DNA of 64,000 bases from CAVVAY01 sp963746465 (lineage in GTDB: Bacteria > Actinomycetota > Actinomycetes > JACCUZ01): contig CAVVAY010000005.1 in the NCBI GenBank assembly GCA_963746465.1, forward strand, positions 1,149,856 through 1,213,855, read 5' to 3'. A program made the translations under genes and the position numbers. Every line of letters starts with the position of its first letter. Position 1 is the stretch's first letter. This document shows positions 7,947 to 16,777 of this stretch, piece by piece. The notes under the pieces are model-generated. The model searched no databases. It worked only from the letters and a program-made list of their open reading frames with translations, and had not been told where the DNA came from.

Positions 7947-9287
7947 TCATCCCGCCGCCGCGAGCCGGAGCAGCTCCGCGCGGTCGCTGATCCGGGCCCT
8001 GGCCCGACCCTGCCGCTGTCCCAGCTCGGCCTCGGCTCGCTCGATCGCGCGCCAGCCGTCCCAGGTGACGACCTGCACGCCGCGCTCCGCCAGCCGTCGC
8101 GGCAGCTCCGACTCGTCCCGGACGGGTGCCGGCGGGAGGGACGGCAGATCGGCGAGCAGCGTGCGGACCGACTCGCGGGCGTCGTGCTTGTTCGTGCCGA
8201 TGACGCCGGTGGGCCCCCGCTTGGCCCAGCCGGCGACGTAGGTACCGGGCAGCGGGGTGCCGTTTTGATGCACCCGTCCGGCATCGTTCGGCACCACGCC
8301 GGCAGCCTCGTCGAACGGCAGACCGACCAGCGGCAGGCTTCGGTAGCCGACGGCGCGCACGGCCAGCTGGGCGGGCAGGTCCCGCTCGGCGCCGGTGCCG
8401 AGCAGTGCCCCGCCCGGCCCGAACCGGGTGCGCTCCACCCGTGCCCCGACCACCCGGCCGTTGTCGCCGAGCAGCGCAACCGGGCGGGCGAAGAAGTGCA
8501 GGTGCACTCGTCGGGAGCGACCGGCCGGGGGGCTGTCGGCCCAGCCCCGCAGCACGTCGAGGTTGCGCCGGGCCGCCGTGGAGGCCAGCAGGTCGGCACT
8601 GCTCGTGTCGTCCGGCTCGAGGTCGGCCGGGTCCACCAGCACGTCAGCGTCGGCCAGGGCCCCCAGCTCGCGCAGCTCGCGGGTGGTGAAGCGGGCCTGG
8701 GCCGGTCCTCGTCGCGCCAGCAGGTGCACCTCCTCGACCCTGCTCGCGGCGAACGCCTCCAGGACGTGCCCCGGGACGTCGGTAGCGGCCAGCTCCTCGG
8801 GAGTCCGGGCGAGCATCCGCGTCACGTCGCCGGCGACGTTGCCCGCCCCGACGACGACCACCTCGCGGGCGTCCAGCCGGAACCGGTCGGCCGCGGTGTC
8901 CGGGTGGCCGCCGTACCAGGCGACGAAGTCGGTCGCCGAGACGCTGCCGACCAGGTCCTCCCCCGGGATGCCGAGCCGCCGGTCGACCGCGGCACCGGTC
9001 GCGAACAGCACGGCGTCATAGAGGTCGTGCAGCTCCTCGACGCTCAGGTCGTCGCCCACGGCGACGTTGCCCAGGAAGCGCACACCAGGCTGCTCGAGGA
9101 CCGCCGACAGGGCGCCGGCGATGGACTGGGTGAGGGGATGGTCAGGAGCGACGCCGTACCGGACCAGGCCGAAGGGGGTCGGCAGAGCGTCGAGGACGTC
9201 GACCCGCACGTCCTCGCCGTACCTCGTGAGCGCCTCCGCCGCGTACACCCCGGCCGGTCCCGAGCCCACCACGGCGACCTGCAGCAC
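7947..9287 (-). CDS. fprA: FAD-dependent ferredoxin/adrenodoxin-type NADP+ reductase
   Basis: 446 residues from a GTG. The FAD fold VVGSGPAGVYAAE is at residues 5-17, followed by PTPFGLVRYGVAPDH, the hallmark of the FprA/adrenodoxin reductase family. The NADP fold is VVVGAGNVAGDVTRMLAR. The C-terminus has the family motif VAGWAKRGPTGVIGTNK. It passes electrons from NADPH to ferredoxin, for example for cytochromes P450. It stands alone, divergent from the sigma factor gene. Confidence 0.94.
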   Translation of the reverse strand: MLQVAVVGSGPAGVYAAEALTRYGEDVRVDVLDALPTPFGLVRYGVAPDHPLTQSIAGALSAVLEQPGVRFLGNVAVGDDLSVEELHDLYDAVLFATGAAVDRRLGIPGEDLVGSVSATDFVAWYGGHPDTAADRFRLDAREVVVVGAGNVAGDVTRMLARTPEELAATDVPGHVLEAFAASRVEEVHLLARRGPAQARFTTRELRELGALADADVLVDPADLEPDDTSSADLLASTAARRNLDVLRGWADSPPAGRSRRVHLHFFARPVALLGDNGRVVGARVERTRFGPGGALLGTGAERDLPAQLAVRAVGYRSLPLVGLPFDEAAGVVPNDAGRVHQNGTPLPGTYVAGWAKRGPTGVIGTNKHDARESVRTLLADLPSLPPAPVRDESELPRRLAERGVQVVTWDGWRAIERAEAELGQRQGRARARISDRAELLRLAAAG

Positions 9288-9314
9288 CCGACCACCCTCG
9301 CAGACCTCCCACGC

Positions 9315-9341
9315 GGAAGCACCGGGGGCTCTCGGTGGTTG
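9315..9341 (+). promoter_or_regulatory. Candidate ECF (SigH/SigR-type) promoter of the sigma factor gene
   Basis: GGAAG (9315-9319), exactly 18 nt, then GTTG (9338-9341). This fits the GGAAT-N18-GTT consensus of SigH/SigR-type sigma factors, which drive sigB in mycobacteria and corynebacteria. A TCGGTG/CACCGA dyad (9332-9337 and 9352-9357) flanks the -10 part. Confidence 0.5.
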
Positions 9342-9365
9342 TACCGGACATCACCGAATCGACTG

Positions 9366-9380
9366 ACCCCCGAAGGGGGT
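9366..9380 (+). promoter_or_regulatory. Hairpin masking the Shine-Dalgarno of the sigma factor gene
   Basis: ACCCCC-GAA-GGGGGT is a perfect 6-bp stem with a three-base loop. Its 3' arm is the G-rich Shine-Dalgarno, ending about 10 nt before the ATG at 9390. The pairing would hide the ribosome site in the mRNA. Confidence 0.45.
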
Positions 9381-9389
9381 GGACCTCGC

Positions 9390-10388
9390 ATGCCTCTGAC
9401 CGCCGACCCCACCACGACCACGGTGCCCGATGCCACCGTCACCGAGCCTGACCTCGACGAGGCCGCTGCCCCGGCCGACCCGGTCCGCGCCTACCTGGAC
9501 GCCATCGGGCGCACACCGCTGCTCACGGCCGCCGAGGAGGTCGAGATCGCCCAGCGGATCGAGGCCGGCGTCTACGCCGCCGAGCTGCTGCGCCGGATCG
9601 CTGCCGGTGAGGGCCCGTCGGTCGAGCACGACGCGGCGGACCTGGCGCTGGTCGCCGAGGACGGCGCCGCCGCCAAGCTGCACATGATGAACGCCAACCT
9701 GCGTCTGGTCGTGTCGATCGCCAAGAAGCACGCACACCGCGGCCTGGGCCTGCTGGACGTCGTCCAGGAGGGCAACCTCGGGCTGATCCGCGCCGTCGAG
9801 AAGTTCGACTACGCCAAGGGCTACAAGTTCTCCACCTACGCCACCTGGTGGATCCGCCAGGCGATCGGCCGCGGGATGGCCGAGCAGTCCCGGGTCGTCC
9901 GGTTGCCGGTGCACGTCCTGGACGAGCTGTCCAAGGTGACCAGGACCCAGCGCGAGCTGGTCCAGCGGCTCGGCCGCGACGTGACCGTCGAGGAGATCGC
10001 CGAGGTGACGGCGCTCTCGCCGGACCGGGTCGCCGACCTGCGCCGGGTGAGCCGGGAGCCGGTGTCGTTGGACGCCCCCGTCGGCGACGACGGCGGCAGC
10101 GTCCTGGGCGACCTGGTCCTGGACGCGACGGTGCCGGCCGCCTCCGAGATCGTGGAGCGCCAGGAGCTCTCCGGTGAGCTCGACCGGGTGCTGGACACGC
10201 TCCCCGACCGGGAGGCGCTGATCCTCCGGATGCGCTTCGGCCTGTACGACGGGCGGCCGCGGACCCTGGACGAGGTCGGGCGGCACATCGGCCTGACCCG
10301 GGAGCGGATCCGGCAGCTGGAGAAGGGGGCGCTGGCCAGCCTGCGGGAGCCGGGGACGACCCGCGAGCTGCTCGACCTGGCCGGCTAG
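9390..10388 (+). CDS. RNA polymerase sigma factor, sigma-70 group 2 (SigB/Hrd-like)
   Basis: 332 residues. Region 1.2 is DPVRAYLDAIGRTPLL (about 32-47). Region 2 contains NLRLVVSIAKKHAHRGLG, LLDVVQEGNLGLIRAVEKFD and STYATWWIRQAI (about 105-165). Region 3 follows, and region 4 is LPDREALILRMRFGL then LDEVGRHIGLTRERIRQLEK (about 270-320). The short acidic N-terminus lacks the long region 1.1 of the primary sigma factor, so this is a group 2 alternative factor. The promoter and leader hairpin suggest stress control. The ATG at 9390 follows a GGGGGTGG Shine-Dalgarno. Confidence 0.93.
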   Translation: MPLTADPTTTTVPDATVTEPDLDEAAAPADPVRAYLDAIGRTPLLTAAEEVEIAQRIEAGVYAAELLRRIAAGEGPSVEHDAADLALVAEDGAAAKLHMMNANLRLVVSIAKKHAHRGLGLLDVVQEGNLGLIRAVEKFDYAKGYKFSTYATWWIRQAIGRGMAEQSRVVRLPVHVLDELSKVTRTQRELVQRLGRDVTVEEIAEVTALSPDRVADLRRVSREPVSLDAPVGDDGGSVLGDLVLDATVPAASEIVERQELSGELDRVLDTLPDREALILRMRFGLYDGRPRTLDEVGRHIGLTRERIRQLEKGALASLREPGTTRELLDLAG

Positions 10389-10516
10389 CCGCGAGCTCGG
10401 GCCGTCCCCCGGTCGGGCCGGGTGCGTGGTGCCGATGCATCAGACCCCCCTCGCGGCCTCAACCACCAGCGGAAACGCACCGATGCTCTCCTGGACAGAC
10501 AGGGAGAGAACGGCCG

Positions 10517-12808
10517 GTGAGCCAGACCAGCACGCCTGCGCGACCCCCGATGGCCGAGGCCGTCGCCTGGGTGTACTGCGCGCTGGGCGCTGCGATGCTG
10601 GTGGCCCTGGTCGCGCTGCGGGACACCGACCTGGCGGCGGTCCCGGTCGCCGTGATGGGTGCCGGCGCGGCGATCGCGGCCGGCGTGGGCTCGGTACGCA
10701 ACCGGCCCCAGGTGGCCTACCCGTGGCGTCTGTTCTCCCTCGCCTGCGTGGCCTTCATCGTCGGTGCGGTGCTCCGGCAGGTGCTGGCCGACACCCCGTT
10801 CAGCCTGCTCGCCGACGCGGCGACCATGTCGGGCTACGCGGCGACGCTGGTGGCGTTCATCGGTCTGCTCCGCTGCCGTCAGTCCAACGACCGTGCGGTC
10901 CACGAGCTCGTCGACGGTGCCATCGTGCTGGTGGCGGTCGGCGCGGTCGCGCTGGCCACGCTGACCGAGCCCACCGCCGAGGCCGTCGGCCTGTCGGTCT
11001 TCGCGGTGGTACAGGGCATCTACCCCGTGATCGACTCGGTGATGATCTTCGTCGCGATCCTGCTGTCCTGGACCTCCGCCCGCCGGGTGATGTCGTTCTG
11101 GCTGCTGGGTCTGTCGGTGGTCTTCATCCTCATCGGCGACGTCGGCTACGCGCAGCTCGCGACCCGTGGCGAGACCGTCGGCTCGCCCCTTCTGGACCTG
11201 CCGTTCGTCGTGGCCTTCACCTTCTTCGGCGCCGCGGCGCTGCACCCGTCGATGCGGTCGCTGTCCGCGATCCAGCAGCGCCCGGTGCAGGCCTGGTCAC
11301 GGGGCCGGGTCGGCCTGCTGCTGCCGATGCTCGTCGTGCCTGCGGTGATCGCTCTCGGCGACGACGAGTGGGTCTCGGTGTGCATCGGCTCGGTGGCCGC
11401 CGTACTCGTCACCCTGCTGATCCTGGTGCGCGCGGTCACCGCCGTGCACGACCACGCCAACGCCCAGGAAGGCCTGCGCTACCAGGCCACCCACGATCCG
11501 CTGACCCGGCTGGTCAACCGGCCCAAGCTGGTCGAGAGCGTCGACGAGCTGCTGCTCCGGGCCGCCGAGCACGGTGACCGGGTCGACCTGCTGTTCCTGG
11601 ACCTCGACTCGTTCAAGCTGGTCAACGACACCTGGGGACACCAGGTGGGCGACCGGGTGCTGCGGCTCGCGGCCCAGCGACTGCTGTCCGTGACCCGGCC
11701 GACCGACGTCGTGTCGCGCATCGGCGGCGACGAGTTCGCCGTGGCACGGTACGTCGGCCAGGACGGCATCGGGTCCGGCGAGGAGCTCGCGGCCGACGTG
11801 GTCGACGCCTTCCGTCAGCCGCTGCCCGGCGAGGACGCCCTGGTCACCACCGTGTCGATCGGCCTGTCCGGCTCACGCCGGCACTCCGAGGCGGCCGGTC
11901 CGTCCAGCGCCGAGAGCCTGCTCCGGGACGCCGACACCGCGATGTACCGCGCCAAGGCGGCCGGCCGCAGCCGCTGCATGGTCTTCGACCCCTCGATGCA
12001 CGACTCGGTGCGCCACCGGGTCGAGACCGAGCTGGCTCTGCGCTACGCGCTGGAGCGCCAGGAGCTGCTGCTGCACTACCAGCCCATCGTCTCGGTCCAG
12101 ACCGGCGAGGTCGTGGGCGCCGAGGCACTGCTCCGCTGGGCGCACCCCAGCCTCGGCCTGGTGTCGCCGCTGGACTTCATCCCGATCGCCGAGGAGACCG
12201 GGCTCATCGTCGAGATCGGCGAGTGGGTCGTGTCGGAGTCGCTGCGTCAGGCCGCCATGTGGCGTGAGCAGCGCGCCGGCACCGGCCTGCGCGACCTCTG
12301 GGTCTCGGTGAACGTGTCCGCCCGCCAGCTGCGCGACGACTCGCTCGTCGACCACGTGGAGGCCGAGCTCGCGCGCCACGGCGTGCCCGCCGAGATGCTG
12401 GTGCTCGAGATCACCGAGTCGGCGATGATGTCCGACCAGGACGTGGCGTCCTCGCTGCTGCACCGGTTGCGCGACCTCGGGCTCACCCTGGCCGTCGACG
12501 ACTTCGGCACCGGCTACTCGTCGCTCGGTCACCTGCGGCGGTTCCCGGTCTCCAAGGTGAAGATCGACCGGGCCTTCGTCTCGGGCATCGAGCACGACCC
12601 CGACGACGCCGAGATCGTCCGGGCCGTGGTCGCGATGTCGCTGGCGATGCGCCTCGACGTCGTCGCCGAAGGCATCGAGACCGAGGGTCAGCGCGCGCTG
12701 CTGCAGGAGCTCGGCGTCCAGCTCGGCCAGGGCTGGCACTTCGGCCGCCCGATGCCGGCCGAGGCCTGCACGTTCGTGCTGCCTCAGCCCGCCCGCGTGA
12801 AGTCGTAG
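10517..12808 (+). CDS. Membrane-bound bifunctional diguanylate cyclase/phosphodiesterase (GGDEF-EAL)
   Basis: 763 residues from a GTG with AGGGAGAGA upstream. Residues about 20-310 hold eight or more hydrophobic helices, a putative sensor. The GGDEF domain has DLDSFKLVNDTWGH and an intact GGDEF at 403-407. The EAL domain starts with EALLRW at 536 and keeps SVNVSARQL, LEITES, VDDFGTGYSSL, VKIDRAFV and VVAEGIE. Both active sites look complete, so it could make and degrade cyclic di-GMP. It lies alone after the sigma gene. Its stop overlaps the convergent GNAT gene by 25 bp. Confidence 0.94.
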   Translation: MSQTSTPARPPMAEAVAWVYCALGAAMLVALVALRDTDLAAVPVAVMGAGAAIAAGVGSVRNRPQVAYPWRLFSLACVAFIVGAVLRQVLADTPFSLLADAATMSGYAATLVAFIGLLRCRQSNDRAVHELVDGAIVLVAVGAVALATLTEPTAEAVGLSVFAVVQGIYPVIDSVMIFVAILLSWTSARRVMSFWLLGLSVVFILIGDVGYAQLATRGETVGSPLLDLPFVVAFTFFGAAALHPSMRSLSAIQQRPVQAWSRGRVGLLLPMLVVPAVIALGDDEWVSVCIGSVAAVLVTLLILVRAVTAVHDHANAQEGLRYQATHDPLTRLVNRPKLVESVDELLLRAAEHGDRVDLLFLDLDSFKLVNDTWGHQVGDRVLRLAAQRLLSVTRPTDVVSRIGGDEFAVARYVGQDGIGSGEELAADVVDAFRQPLPGEDALVTTVSIGLSGSRRHSEAAGPSSAESLLRDADTAMYRAKAAGRSRCMVFDPSMHDSVRHRVETELALRYALERQELLLHYQPIVSVQTGEVVGAEALLRWAHPSLGLVSPLDFIPIAEETGLIVEIGEWVVSESLRQAAMWREQRAGTGLRDLWVSVNVSARQLRDDSLVDHVEAELARHGVPAEMLVLEITESAMMSDQDVASSLLHRLRDLGLTLAVDDFGTGYSSLGHLRRFPVSKVKIDRAFVSGIEHDPDDAEIVRAVVAMSLAMRLDVVAEGIETEGQRALLQELGVQLGQGWHFGRPMPAEACTFVLPQPARVKS

Positions 12809-13443
12809 CCGACGTAGGTCTGCGCATCCAGGTCGGTCATCTCGACCGACGGTGCCCAGGTGGAGGCCAGCCAGCGGATCGCCCGCGGCAGGTGCAGGCG
12901 GTCCTTGTTGTAGGTGCAGACGTCGATGACGGCCAGCCCCTCGACCAGGGAGACCGGCTCGGTCATGGCCCGCACCAGGTCGCCGAACACCCCGGTGCCG
13001 TGGCTGTCGGGGTGCACACCGAGGAACCCGATGTAGAAGATGCGCCCGGCCTGGTAGCGCTCCGGCCACCGGCGGGCGAAGTACTCCGGAGAGACGAGCG
13101 GCATCGAGCTCAGCGAGTTCGTCATGGTGCTGAGCCCCTGCAGCGACCCGTCCGCACCCCAGATCAAGAACTTCTGGACCTGAGGGTCGTCCATCACCGC
13201 GTCGAACTCCTCGACGTACATGACGTGCCGCTGGACCGCGAGGTAGCGCAGCTCGTCGAAGGCCTGGCTGTACAGCTGCCAGGCCTGCTCGCGGAGCTCG
13301 CCGTCGACGACCGCCCGTATCTCGACCACCATGGGAGACACGACGACCGGCGACGACGGAACGACGGTCAGGCTGTCGGCCGCCACGGCGGCCTGCACGA
13401 CCGTCAGGTCCTGGGTCAGGCTGCGCGTCCCTGCGACCGACAT
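12784..13443 (-). CDS. GNAT-like acyltransferase, unknown substrate
   Basis: 219 residues from an ATG with GAGAGGA upstream. The core (about 75-200) resembles the acyl-CoA N-acyltransferase fold: AWQLYSQAFDELR, FLIWGADGSLQGLSTMT, then IFYIGFLGVHPDSHGTGVFGDL, which resembles a GNAT acetyl-CoA loop. The C-terminus ends TYVGYDFTRAG. The first 40 residues are low-complexity, so an internal start is possible. The 120-bp upstream region is noticeably AT-richer than its surroundings and contains TTGCC-N9-GGCAA. It converges with the cyclic-di-GMP gene. Function is not deducible. Confidence 0.65.
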   Translation of the reverse strand: MSVAGTRSLTQDLTVVQAAVAADSLTVVPSSPVVVSPMVVEIRAVVDGELREQAWQLYSQAFDELRYLAVQRHVMYVEEFDAVMDDPQVQKFLIWGADGSLQGLSTMTNSLSSMPLVSPEYFARRWPERYQAGRIFYIGFLGVHPDSHGTGVFGDLVRAMTEPVSLVEGLAVIDVCTYNKDRLHLPRAIRWLASTWAPSVEMTDLDAQTYVGYDFTRAG

Positions 13444-13566
13444 ACGTGCGTCCTCTCGTGGATCCGGCGACCTCGCGAGCGACGCTAGGGAGGGACCTGG
13501 TCCCGCCATGATCAATTTGCCAAGCCATGGGGCAATATCACCCCTTCGGCCTATCAAGTCTGGTCC

Positions 13567-14232
13567 TTACGCATACCGAGGCGGATCGATCACCCGCACC
13601 CGGACCGCCGAGTAGCGCCCCGGCGCCGACTCCAGGACGCTCTTCCGCGGGTCCGGCACGTCCAGCAGCGGCGGCGCCACCAACGGCCGCAGCACCGACA
13701 GCCGCGGGATCGGCGAGCACCGCGTCGACCGAGCGGCGGTCGCCGCCCAGCACCACGGCGTCCAGAGTGCTCGACGACCGGCACGAGCTGAGCGGCAGCG
13801 ACGTCGGCGGCGGCCGCCAGGGCGACCCGCACCTGCCCTTCCCGGCGGCGGGCGAACCGTTGCTGCGACCAGCCGCCCGCCGCGCTGCGGCCATGGACCT
13901 GGCGGGAGCCGACCTTCGACGACACCAGCTGCTCGGCCGTCGAACACCCCCGCAGCGTGACCGCCCAGCCGCACGAGCAGCACGCCCACCCGGCGCGGCC
14001 GGAGCGCGTGCGCCGCCAGGCCGCCGTCGGGCGAGCCGGGTTCCGGGGTCAGGGGCGGGAACGGCACCGCCAGCCGCGCCACCGCACCGTCGGCGGCGGT
14101 GACCACGACCTCCTCCGGGGTCGCGGTGGTCGTCACGGTGCCGTGCCGGCCGGCGAACCGCTGCAGCCAGCCGGCCAGCCGGTCGGGTGCGACCTCGACC
14201 CGTCGCCCGCCCGCAACCTCCTGCCTCGCCAC
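13567..14232 (-). CDS. acVLRF1-like peptidyl-tRNA hydrolase/release factor, broken by three frameshifts
   Basis: Translation from GTG 14232 gives an N-terminus (MARQEVAGGRRVEVAPDRLAG, then HALRPRRVGVLLVRLGGHAAG) typical of the actinobacterial Vms1/ANKZF1-like family that cleaves peptidyl-tRNA on stalled ribosomes. The conserved SSKVGSRQVHGRSAAGGWSQ, with its catalytic Gln region, continues in another frame after about 13937. LDAVVLGGDRRSVDAVLADP lies in a third frame after about 13766, and RLSVLRPLVAPPLLDVPDP returns to the first after about 13706. Each break is one extra base, so the three together restore the frame (about 220 residues). This points to sequence error or recent decay. Confidence 0.75.
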   Translation of the reverse strand: MARQEVAGGRRVEVAPDRLAGWLQRFAGRHGTVTTTATPEEVVVTAADGAVARLAVPFPPLTPEPGSPDGGLAAHALRPRRVGVLLVRLGGHAAGVFDGRAAGVVEGRLPPGPWPQRGGRLVAATVRPPPGRAGAGRPGGRRRRRCRSARAGRRALWTPWCWAATAARSTRCSPIPRLSVLRPLVAPPLLDVPDPRKSVLESAPGRYSAVRVRVIDPPRYA

Positions 14233-14277
14233 AGGGCCATGCTCCCCTAGCCTCTGCCGGGAGCTGAGGAGGCGGGC

Positions 14278-15543
14278 GTGGACGACGAGGTCAGCGAGCT
14301 GCGGCTGGTGGTGACGACGCCGGACTACGACACGGCGCTGGCGTTCTACCGCGACAGCCTCGGGCTGCGCGAACAGGCGGCGTTCTCGTCCCCGGACGGC
14401 AGGGTGACGATCCTGTCCGCCGGCCGCGCCACCCTCGAGCTGACCGACCCGGGCAACGCGGCGTTCATCGACGAGGTGGAGGTCGGCCGCCGGGTGGCCG
14501 GACCGATCCGGGTGGCCTTCGAGGTCACCGACTCGGTCGCCGTCACCGACCGTCTCGTCCGGGCCGGCGCGCAGGTCGTGGGCCCGCCGACCCGCACCCC
14601 GTGGGCCACGGTGAACGCCCGCCTAAACGCGCCCGGCGACCTGCACGTGACGCTGTTCTCCCACCCGGTGGGCGAGCCGCCCCGGCGGGACGAGCAGGAG
14701 ATCATGGTCGGCCGGGTCGGCGCGCCGGACCGGGTGGACGCACCGGTACTGCTGGTCGACCCCGACCCGGCCTGGCCCGAGGTCGCTGCCGGACTCGTCC
14801 ACGACGTGCGAGGGGCCCTGGGTGAGCGGGCCCTGCTGCTCCAGCACGTCGGCTCGACGTCGGTGCCCGGGCTCGCAGCCAAGCCGGTCATCGACCTCGT
14901 GCTCGCCGTGCACGAACCCGCCGACGAGCAGGCCTACGTCGGTCCGCTGGAGGCGCTGGGATACCGGCTGCGGGTCCGGGAGCCGGACTGGCAGCAGCAT
15001 CGGATGCTCAAGCTGACGGAGCCGTCGGTCAACCTGCACGTGTTCGGCATCGGCTCGGCGGAGATCGACCGGATGCTGGTGTTCCGCGACCACCTGCGGA
15101 CCGACCCGGACGACCTCGCGTTCTACCAGCGGACCAAGCGCGGACTGGCCCGGCAGACCTGGGAGTTCGTCCAGCAGTACGCCGACGCCAAGTCGGCCGT
15201 GGTGGAGCAGATCATCGAGCGCGCTACGCGGCACGAGCCACGGCCGCTCACCGGCATCCACGTGGTCCTCGCCCACGACGACCCACGGGCACAGGCCCTG
15301 GCCCGGGACCTGGCTGTGCCGCTGCTCGACGTGGCCGCGGTGCGCGCCGCCGGTGCCGACGCCCACCTCGCGTCGGTGGTCGTCGCAGCCGTCGCCGCCG
15401 GGTGCCCGGCGTCGGTGCTGGTGGGCGAGGTCCCCACCGAGGGCCTGGCCGGCCGGATCCTGCGCGACCCGGACCGGCTGCCCCGCGACGTGGGGGCGCT
15501 GGCCAGGGCCGTCCGTCAGCTCGCGGCCTCCTCGACCGGCTGA
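14278..15543 (+). CDS. VOC (glyoxalase-like) domain fused to a GrpB/UPF0157 nucleotidyltransferase-like domain
   Basis: 421 residues from a GTG preceded by GAGGAGG at 5 nt. Residues about 6-125 are a VOC module (ALAFYRDSLGLRE, TLELTDPGNAAFI, GDLHVTLFSHP). Residues about 155-310 are a GrpB/UPF0157 domain (VGSTSVPGLAAKPVIDLVLAV, LKLTEPSVNLHVF, RDHLRTDPDDLAFYQRTKR). Residues about 325-415 are an extra alpha/beta segment of unknown type. GrpB proteins have a nucleotidyltransferase-like fold but no settled role. The frame is continuous and codon use is uniform, so the fusion looks real. The stop overlaps convergent ltrA by 28 bp. Confidence 0.85.
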   Translation: MDDEVSELRLVVTTPDYDTALAFYRDSLGLREQAAFSSPDGRVTILSAGRATLELTDPGNAAFIDEVEVGRRVAGPIRVAFEVTDSVAVTDRLVRAGAQVVGPPTRTPWATVNARLNAPGDLHVTLFSHPVGEPPRRDEQEIMVGRVGAPDRVDAPVLLVDPDPAWPEVAAGLVHDVRGALGERALLLQHVGSTSVPGLAAKPVIDLVLAVHEPADEQAYVGPLEALGYRLRVREPDWQQHRMLKLTEPSVNLHVFGIGSAEIDRMLVFRDHLRTDPDDLAFYQRTKRGLARQTWEFVQQYADAKSAVVEQIIERATRHEPRPLTGIHVVLAHDDPRAQALARDLAVPLLDVAAVRAAGADAHLASVVVAAVAAGCPASVLVGEVPTEGLAGRILRDPDRLPRDVGALARAVRQLAASSTG

Positions 15544-16730
15544 CCGGCGGGGCTGCGGTCCAGGTGCGTCGCGACTAGCACCGCGGGCGGGACCGCCACC
15601 AGCACGACGAGCCACGGGACCGGCAGTCCCAGCGGCACCAGCCCGGCCACACCGAGGGTGGCCGCGGTGGCCAGGACGATGGGCAGGGCGCTGCGCCGGT
15701 AGCCCTCACCCAGCGGGGCGTGCAGCAGCCACACCACCACGAGGTACCCGGCGACCGGCAGGGCGATCGCCAGCCCGACCAGCCCCTCCGGTGCGGCGAC
15801 GTGGTGGCTGACCGCCTCGACGGCCACCTCGAGACCGGCACCGAGGGCTGCCAGTGCGGCAAAGACCCCGAAGTGGCCGTAGCCCCACCAGAACCCCAGC
15901 TCGCGCCGCCGGGCGAGTCCGGCACCCGCCTCCTTGAGGAAATACATCCACCACAGCGAGAACAGCAGGACCAGGCCGCCGCCGCCCACCAGCAGCAGGT
16001 CGGGGTCCCAGCCGGTGTCCTCGACCACTACTTGGAGGGCGACGTTGGTGGCGAGGACGCACTCCCCCAGCACGATGATCGTGAACAGGCCGTAGCGCTC
16101 GGCGATGTGGTGCGGGTGCCAAGGCGTCATTCGCGGCCGCTCTGCCCAGAGCGGGACGGCGAGCTCGGCCAGCACCAGGACGAAGAACACCACGAAGGCG
16201 ACGCCCTCCGGGAGGAGCAGCCGCAGCAGCCAGCACACCTGGACCAGCCCGATCCCGACCACGAACCGGGTGGCGGTCTGCCGGTGCTCCGGGTCGCTGC
16301 GGGCCGCTCTGGCCCACTGCGCGAGCATCGCCACCCGCATCAGGACATAGCCGAAGGTCCCGGTGACGAAGTCCTGCGACGAGAAGGCGTCGTGGATACC
16401 GGCGGCGAAGACCAGGACCCCGGCCATCTGCAGCAAGGTCAGCAGGCGGTACGGCACGTCGTCGGTGTCGTACGCCGATGCGAACCAGCTGAAGTTCATC
16501 CAGGCCCACCAGATGGCGAAGAACACCATCAGGTAGCTGACCAGCGACCCGCCGGCGTCGTCGTCGGCCACCCCGTGCGCCAGCTCGGCCGCCACCTGGG
16601 CCACGGCCACCACGAAGGTGAGGTCGAAGAGCAGCTCGAGCGGCGTCGCGGCCCGGTGCTCCTCGTCGATGGCACGGCCGCGCATCGCGGAGCGCAGGGG
16701 GAAGGCGGGCAGGTGCGGGACCGAGGTCAT
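15516..16730 (-). CDS. ltrA: Low temperature requirement protein A (LtrA) family membrane protein
   Basis: 404 residues, about ten transmembrane helices. It starts with the family signature ATPLELLFDLTFVVAVAQVA, then IWWAWMNFSWFASAYDTDD, HHIAERYGLFTIIVLGECVLA in the middle and LWWMYF later. The LtrA family was named from a Listeria cold-growth mutant; its biochemical role is unclear. A TAGCGT -10 box (minus strand, 16739-16744) lies 8 nt before the ATG. Divergent from the SatD-like gene. Confidence 0.92.
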   Translation of the reverse strand: MTSVPHLPAFPLRSAMRGRAIDEEHRAATPLELLFDLTFVVAVAQVAAELAHGVADDDAGGSLVSYLMVFFAIWWAWMNFSWFASAYDTDDVPYRLLTLLQMAGVLVFAAGIHDAFSSQDFVTGTFGYVLMRVAMLAQWARAARSDPEHRQTATRFVVGIGLVQVCWLLRLLLPEGVAFVVFFVLVLAELAVPLWAERPRMTPWHPHHIAERYGLFTIIVLGECVLATNVALQVVVEDTGWDPDLLLVGGGGLVLLFSLWWMYFLKEAGAGLARRRELGFWWGYGHFGVFAALAALGAGLEVAVEAVSHHVAAPEGLVGLAIALPVAGYLVVVWLLHAPLGEGYRRSALPIVLATAATLGVAGLVPLGLPVPWLVVLVAVPPAVLVATHLDRSPAGQPVEEAAS

Positions 16731-16738
16731 GGCACGGA

Positions 16739-16744
16739 ACGCTA
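16739..16744 (-). promoter_or_regulatory. -10 box of ltrA (leaderless type)
   Basis: TAGCGT on the minus strand, 8 nt before the ATG at 16730. Confidence 0.45.
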
Positions 16745-16777
16745 GCCAGGCCGGTCGCCCCGGTCAACGCCCGATCC

